Of a DNA stretch of 64,000 bases, positions 60,699-64,000 are shown piece after piece. Source of the stretch: Tethya wilhelma (Eukaryota > Porifera > Demospongiae > Tethyida > Tethyidae); the NCBI GenBank assembly GCA_964030475.1, contig CAXIPT010000009.1, positions 2,075,881 through 2,139,880 of the forward strand, read 5' to 3'. Every line of letters begins with the position of its first letter. The stretch's first letter is position 1. The translations under genes and the position numbers were made by a program. The notes under the pieces were generated by a model. The model was not told where the DNA came from. It saw only the letters and a program-made list of their open reading frames with translations, and did not search any database.

Positions 60699-62225
60699 AT
60701 GGCCGGACCAAATTCTCAAACATCAACATCAAAACTATGGGGTAAGTACTGTAGTGTCGTTTGTACTGCATGATCAGTGCACAAACCAAAAACTTCAGAG
60801 TTGATATCGAGAGCCATTTGACGTGTCTACAGCGTCGCTAGTGTGTGTTATAATTGTACCCATGGTGAGTTGAACTCGTAGCTGGCACGTTTCGCGAGAT
60901 GCGACAGCGACTGAGCAACATGGTGCATGGTCATATACCTCCAGTGAACAATATTCATTAGGGCGTTCGCTAACCAGGGGTGCATGCATTCTCGCCAGGT
61001 TTTAGCCTTTTTTTCCTAGCTTTGTTTCGCTAGAAACGGCTAAATCTGCTGTTTATCACGTATAAAAGCTAATTTTATTTTTGACAGCTTATCACAGAAC
61101 TGGCTTATACTGGTCTTTATATTATGTGAGTTTATGTTGAGTGCCACCACCCATATGCTTGTGTAGCATTGAGATCCTCTAGTTAGAGCACACAAAGAAA
61201 GTGACTGTCAAACTGAATGTAATTTCGAACAATCAATCTTTAATAACTCCCAGTCAGTGATTTTAGCTACAAATAAAGGAATAATACAGTGTGTCTGTTT
61301 TAAAGTTTTCTCAGTGCTGTACCAAAAGTGCAAAATAATTTGATGTCAATTTTCGGCACTTTTTTTTTGTAGATCTGAGTTTATACGAGTCACATCGCAA
61401 GCCTCACGATATGGTCTCGGACAATACAGTGATCGCTGTGTCCCCTCGTGCTGTCCACAGTGAGCTAATGTGCCCGATTTGTCTGGATCTGATGCAAAAC
61501 ACCCAGACCACCAAAGAAGTGAGTAGATCTAACCCATTGCTGGTATTTCTGCATGAAATTTCGCATGCAATGCAAGATCAATATTATAGTGGAGCTTGTG
61601 TATATGCCATGCAGTATCAGATTCATTATGTCAGGCAACACTGCATACTTACAACAATGCAACATATTAGGTCATTGTACATAATGTTACTGTGTATCTT
61701 TTGCATGCAGAAACCTCAGTATTTGGCCCAGGTTGCTTCTAGCTTGCTTACAAAGGCTGTGTTGACACCATTAGTGCATGTATTTCTCATCGTGGTGTTG
61801 ATTCGAATGTATATGCCCAGAGAAGAGTTACATTCCATGCAAGATTTAAATATCTATACATTATTTTTTAAGCAGAAATCTAGTAGTTGTCGCACACAGC
61901 ATTCATACACACAGCTACTCTCTTTGAGTAACTTTTGTTCTGATATACCGCACGCGATAATCACCAATCGACCACTGTGGTCTACTGATGTGCAGTGAGC
62001 CTGCATTTCGCAGACACACTTGTTAGTGGTGCATCAACAAACTGTGTGTGCACATGCACAATCTGCATACTTTGATCTTTGCCGCGCTCACTTTTACTGC
62101 AGTGTCTGCATCGATTTTGTCAAGAATGCATCATCACAGCTCTGAGAAGTGGGTAAGTCGTCTAGCATACAAGTTAAGAGTGGCACTTGCACACATGCAC
62201 ACACACACACACATGCACACATACA

Positions 62226-62271
<46 letters not shown>

Positions 62272-62758
62272 ACACACACACACACACTCATGTCAACATA
62301 TTCGCACACACCCACACACTAATATTGTTTTGTGCACAAGTAAGTATATATAGCATCTATCATAGCTGTTTGAAAGGCAGTCTTCAATGCAGTTCTAGCA
62401 CTGCTATAGCTAGCTAAGCTGTCTGTACACAAATCAGTTGCAATACATGACACTTATCATTATAATGTGTGTGCACACTCTCATTTTCCTGCAGAAATAA
62501 GGAGTGTCCAACTTGTCGCAAGAAGCTGGTGTCCAAGCGTTCTCTGCGTCCGGATCCCAACTTTGATGCTCTCATTGCAAAGGTATGTGTATGTATGTAT
62601 GTGTGTGTGCAGTGTCAGTGTGATCCATATTGTGTGTGTATGTTGAATGTGTATGTGTGTGTGTGTGTGTGTTTTGATATGTAAAAATATCAACAATAAA
62701 TGCTGCCTCTCTTTGTATGATGGCAGTGTGGTTACAGTTCTCTCTAATCCAAATCTCT

Positions 62759-62829
<71 letters not shown>

Positions 62830-63724
62830 TTTATCCCAACAGAGAAGAATTGAATGCACAGCAGGTACAAAATAACTACATCCACAATTACACACACAAT
62901 ACACTGGACATATACTGCATGTACACTGTATATCTAAATATACACTCGTACATATGTACTGCATAACATATATTACTATATGTATGTATGTATCCACTTA
63001 CAATAATCCACATTGCCATTGGTCCCCTGAAGGAGAAACACTCTGGGCGAAGATCAATACCACTGCCACGTAGAAAGAGAAAGGCTCCTGAAACTCCACC
63101 CATTGACAGCAATGTGCCACACCCACCTGAAGCCAAGCGGAGAAGACCACCAGGAAGTGAACAAGGTTGGAATTATATTGTTTGTTTCCCTCAAACATAA
63201 TTGCAACAGTTGCTCTTGTAAAGGATGCATGTATAGCTACTTCCTTTCATCCTTATTCTAATATTTCTGTTCTAATTATCCGAAAATTCCCCCCCTCCCC
63301 CCCTTTCCCATTTGTGTGTGTAGGTTCGCCCGCTCCGTCCTTGGGCCTGCCCACCCGTACTCCCACACCCACACCCACGCCACCTCAACCGGCAGATCAA
63401 GTCAAACCTGACGAAGAAGTCGAGTTGCAGCTCCGTCCCCTGCCGGCTGATCCGAGCGTTACCGAACATGCAATCAGGAACCTTGTGACCTCGCACGTGT
63501 GTACCGTCTCTCATCTGGTCAAGTATCTCTCCATCCATCCGCTCCTGGAGAAAGACGTCAAAGAGAAAGGAGCCATTCGTGCACTCAATTTCAACGAGAG
63601 CAAAGACCAGGTTGGCGGTGGTGATGATGTGGAGAGGAACGTCAGATTGTACGCTCAGCTTGGTGCAAGTGACGACTACTGTGCTCTGCCTGGTGCTACG
63701 TCGCTGCAGCAGATTGTTGAAACG
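60699..63724 (+). CDS. RNF2: RING1/RNF2, Polycomb E3 ligase, 3' end beyond the window
   Basis: Catalytic subunit of Polycomb repressive complex 1 that ubiquitinates histone H2A. Exons 60699-60741, 61373-61518, 62103-62152, 62495-62582, 62829-62864, 63033-63165 and 63324-63724, then a GTACGT donor; the last exon(s) lie outside. The N-terminal basic/LSLYE segment ([14 protein letters not shown]) is followed by the [57 protein letters not shown] split over three exons. The middle is basic and Pro-rich ([20 protein letters not shown]) and shorter than in vertebrates. The RAWUL domain begins [13 protein letters not shown] and continues [21 protein letters not shown]1 and RNF2 cannot be told apart at this distance; a pre-duplication orthologue is likely. 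Confidence 0.92.
62189..62290. repeat. (AC)n microsatellite in RNF2
   Basis: Interrupted AC repeats follow the short third exon; a second pure tract lies at 62761-62827 and ends in the CACAG acceptor of the exon at 62829. Confidence 0.95.
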
Positions 63725-63804
63725 GTACGTAGTTCGAATATTGAATTGTGTGTAGTATATTTATGTTATGTATAACTAGAGATGCATGCAGTGAAGGTTT
63801 AGTG

Positions 63805-63897
63805 TAGCCTCGTTCACGAGCTTCTCCCTTGCGAATATTTCTTCCTTGCTAATTTCGAACGAAATGTCCGCAAAGGAGGAACCTGGGCACGAGGCTA
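63805..63897. repeat. TAGCCTCGT-family element, complete copy
   Basis: It starts TAGCCTCGTTCACGAGC and ends CTGGGCACGAGGCTA, giving 9 perfect terminal positions plus further partial pairing, with TA at both ends (93 bp). It is the most complete copy of the family seen in the window, in the last visible RNF2 intron. Confidence 0.7.
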
Positions 63898-64000
63898 GGT
63901 TTAGTGCTTGGCAAAAAGACTCAAGTCTAAATAATGGGTACTGTATTCTTTGTCCACCTGCATGGTGAAGCCTTGTGAGGACTTTGTATGTACTTACAAT

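Noticed and set aside
61519..61998. Read-through extension of RNF2 exon 2 (195-residue frame)
   Set aside because: It follows a GTGAGT donor; the true continuation CLHRFC is in the exon at 62103.

Overview
The window is intron-rich animal DNA, probably from a sponge similar to Amphimedon. Metazoan signalling genes (p190-type RhoGAP, Tuba-type RhoGEF, MOB3, RING1/RNF2, TRAF-like RING/zinc-finger/MATH proteins) have short GT-AG introns of about 50-400 bp, very small intergenic spaces and many (AC)n and (CT)n tracts. A jellyfish J1-crystallin-like ADP-ribosylglycohydrolase also fits an early-branching animal. The species is an inference; nothing in the sequence names it. Gene models were built by joining exons at GT-AG sites and checking frame. 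For every complete multi-exon gene the summed coding length is divisible by three.

Layout. 0.2-4.4 kb (-): VCPIP1, 3' end off the window. 4.9-6.4 kb (+): PPP1R2, divergent from VCPIP1 across a promoter with three perfect CRE palindromes. 6.7-9.8 kb (-): ADP-ribosylglycohydrolase with an exact 0.93-kb tandem duplication of its 5' exons. 10.2-17.5 kb (+): DNMBP/Tuba-like RhoGEF. 18.1-19.4 kb (-): unrecognised Cys-rich membrane protein whose start codon overlaps that of RSPH14. 19.4-25.6 kb (+): RSPH14, interrupted by a 4-kb block, bounded by single Ns, that carries the middle of CPSF3. 26.2-30.0 kb (-): MOB3. 30.2-33.7 kb (-): an SLC35F-type transporter. 35.1-54.5 kb (+): p190RhoGAP homologue; its 10.9-kb intron holds five antisense TRAF-like genes (41.0-51.3 kb). 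54.9-57.3 kb (+): VPS26. 57.6-58.8 kb (-): U1A/U2B'' snRNP protein. 58.9-60.3 kb (+): intronless BECN1. 60.7 kb to the end (+): RING1/RNF2, last part off the window.

The genes do not form one pathway. Most are housekeeping (ubiquitin/p97, phosphatase control, splicing, 3'-end processing, retromer, autophagy) or Rho signalling. They are arranged as head-to-head pairs sharing short promoters and tail-to-tail pairs sharing short 3' regions. Between them lie several families of short inverted-repeat elements (MITE-like), a tRNA-derived SINE and abundant microsatellites, many sitting right at splice sites.

The most notable points are the TRAF-like array nested in the RhoGAP intron, the CPSF3/RSPH14 interleaving (nested gene or scaffolding error), the exact duplication in the glycohydrolase, an X-box-like motif upstream of RSPH14, and the CRE cluster at VCPIP1/PPP1R2.
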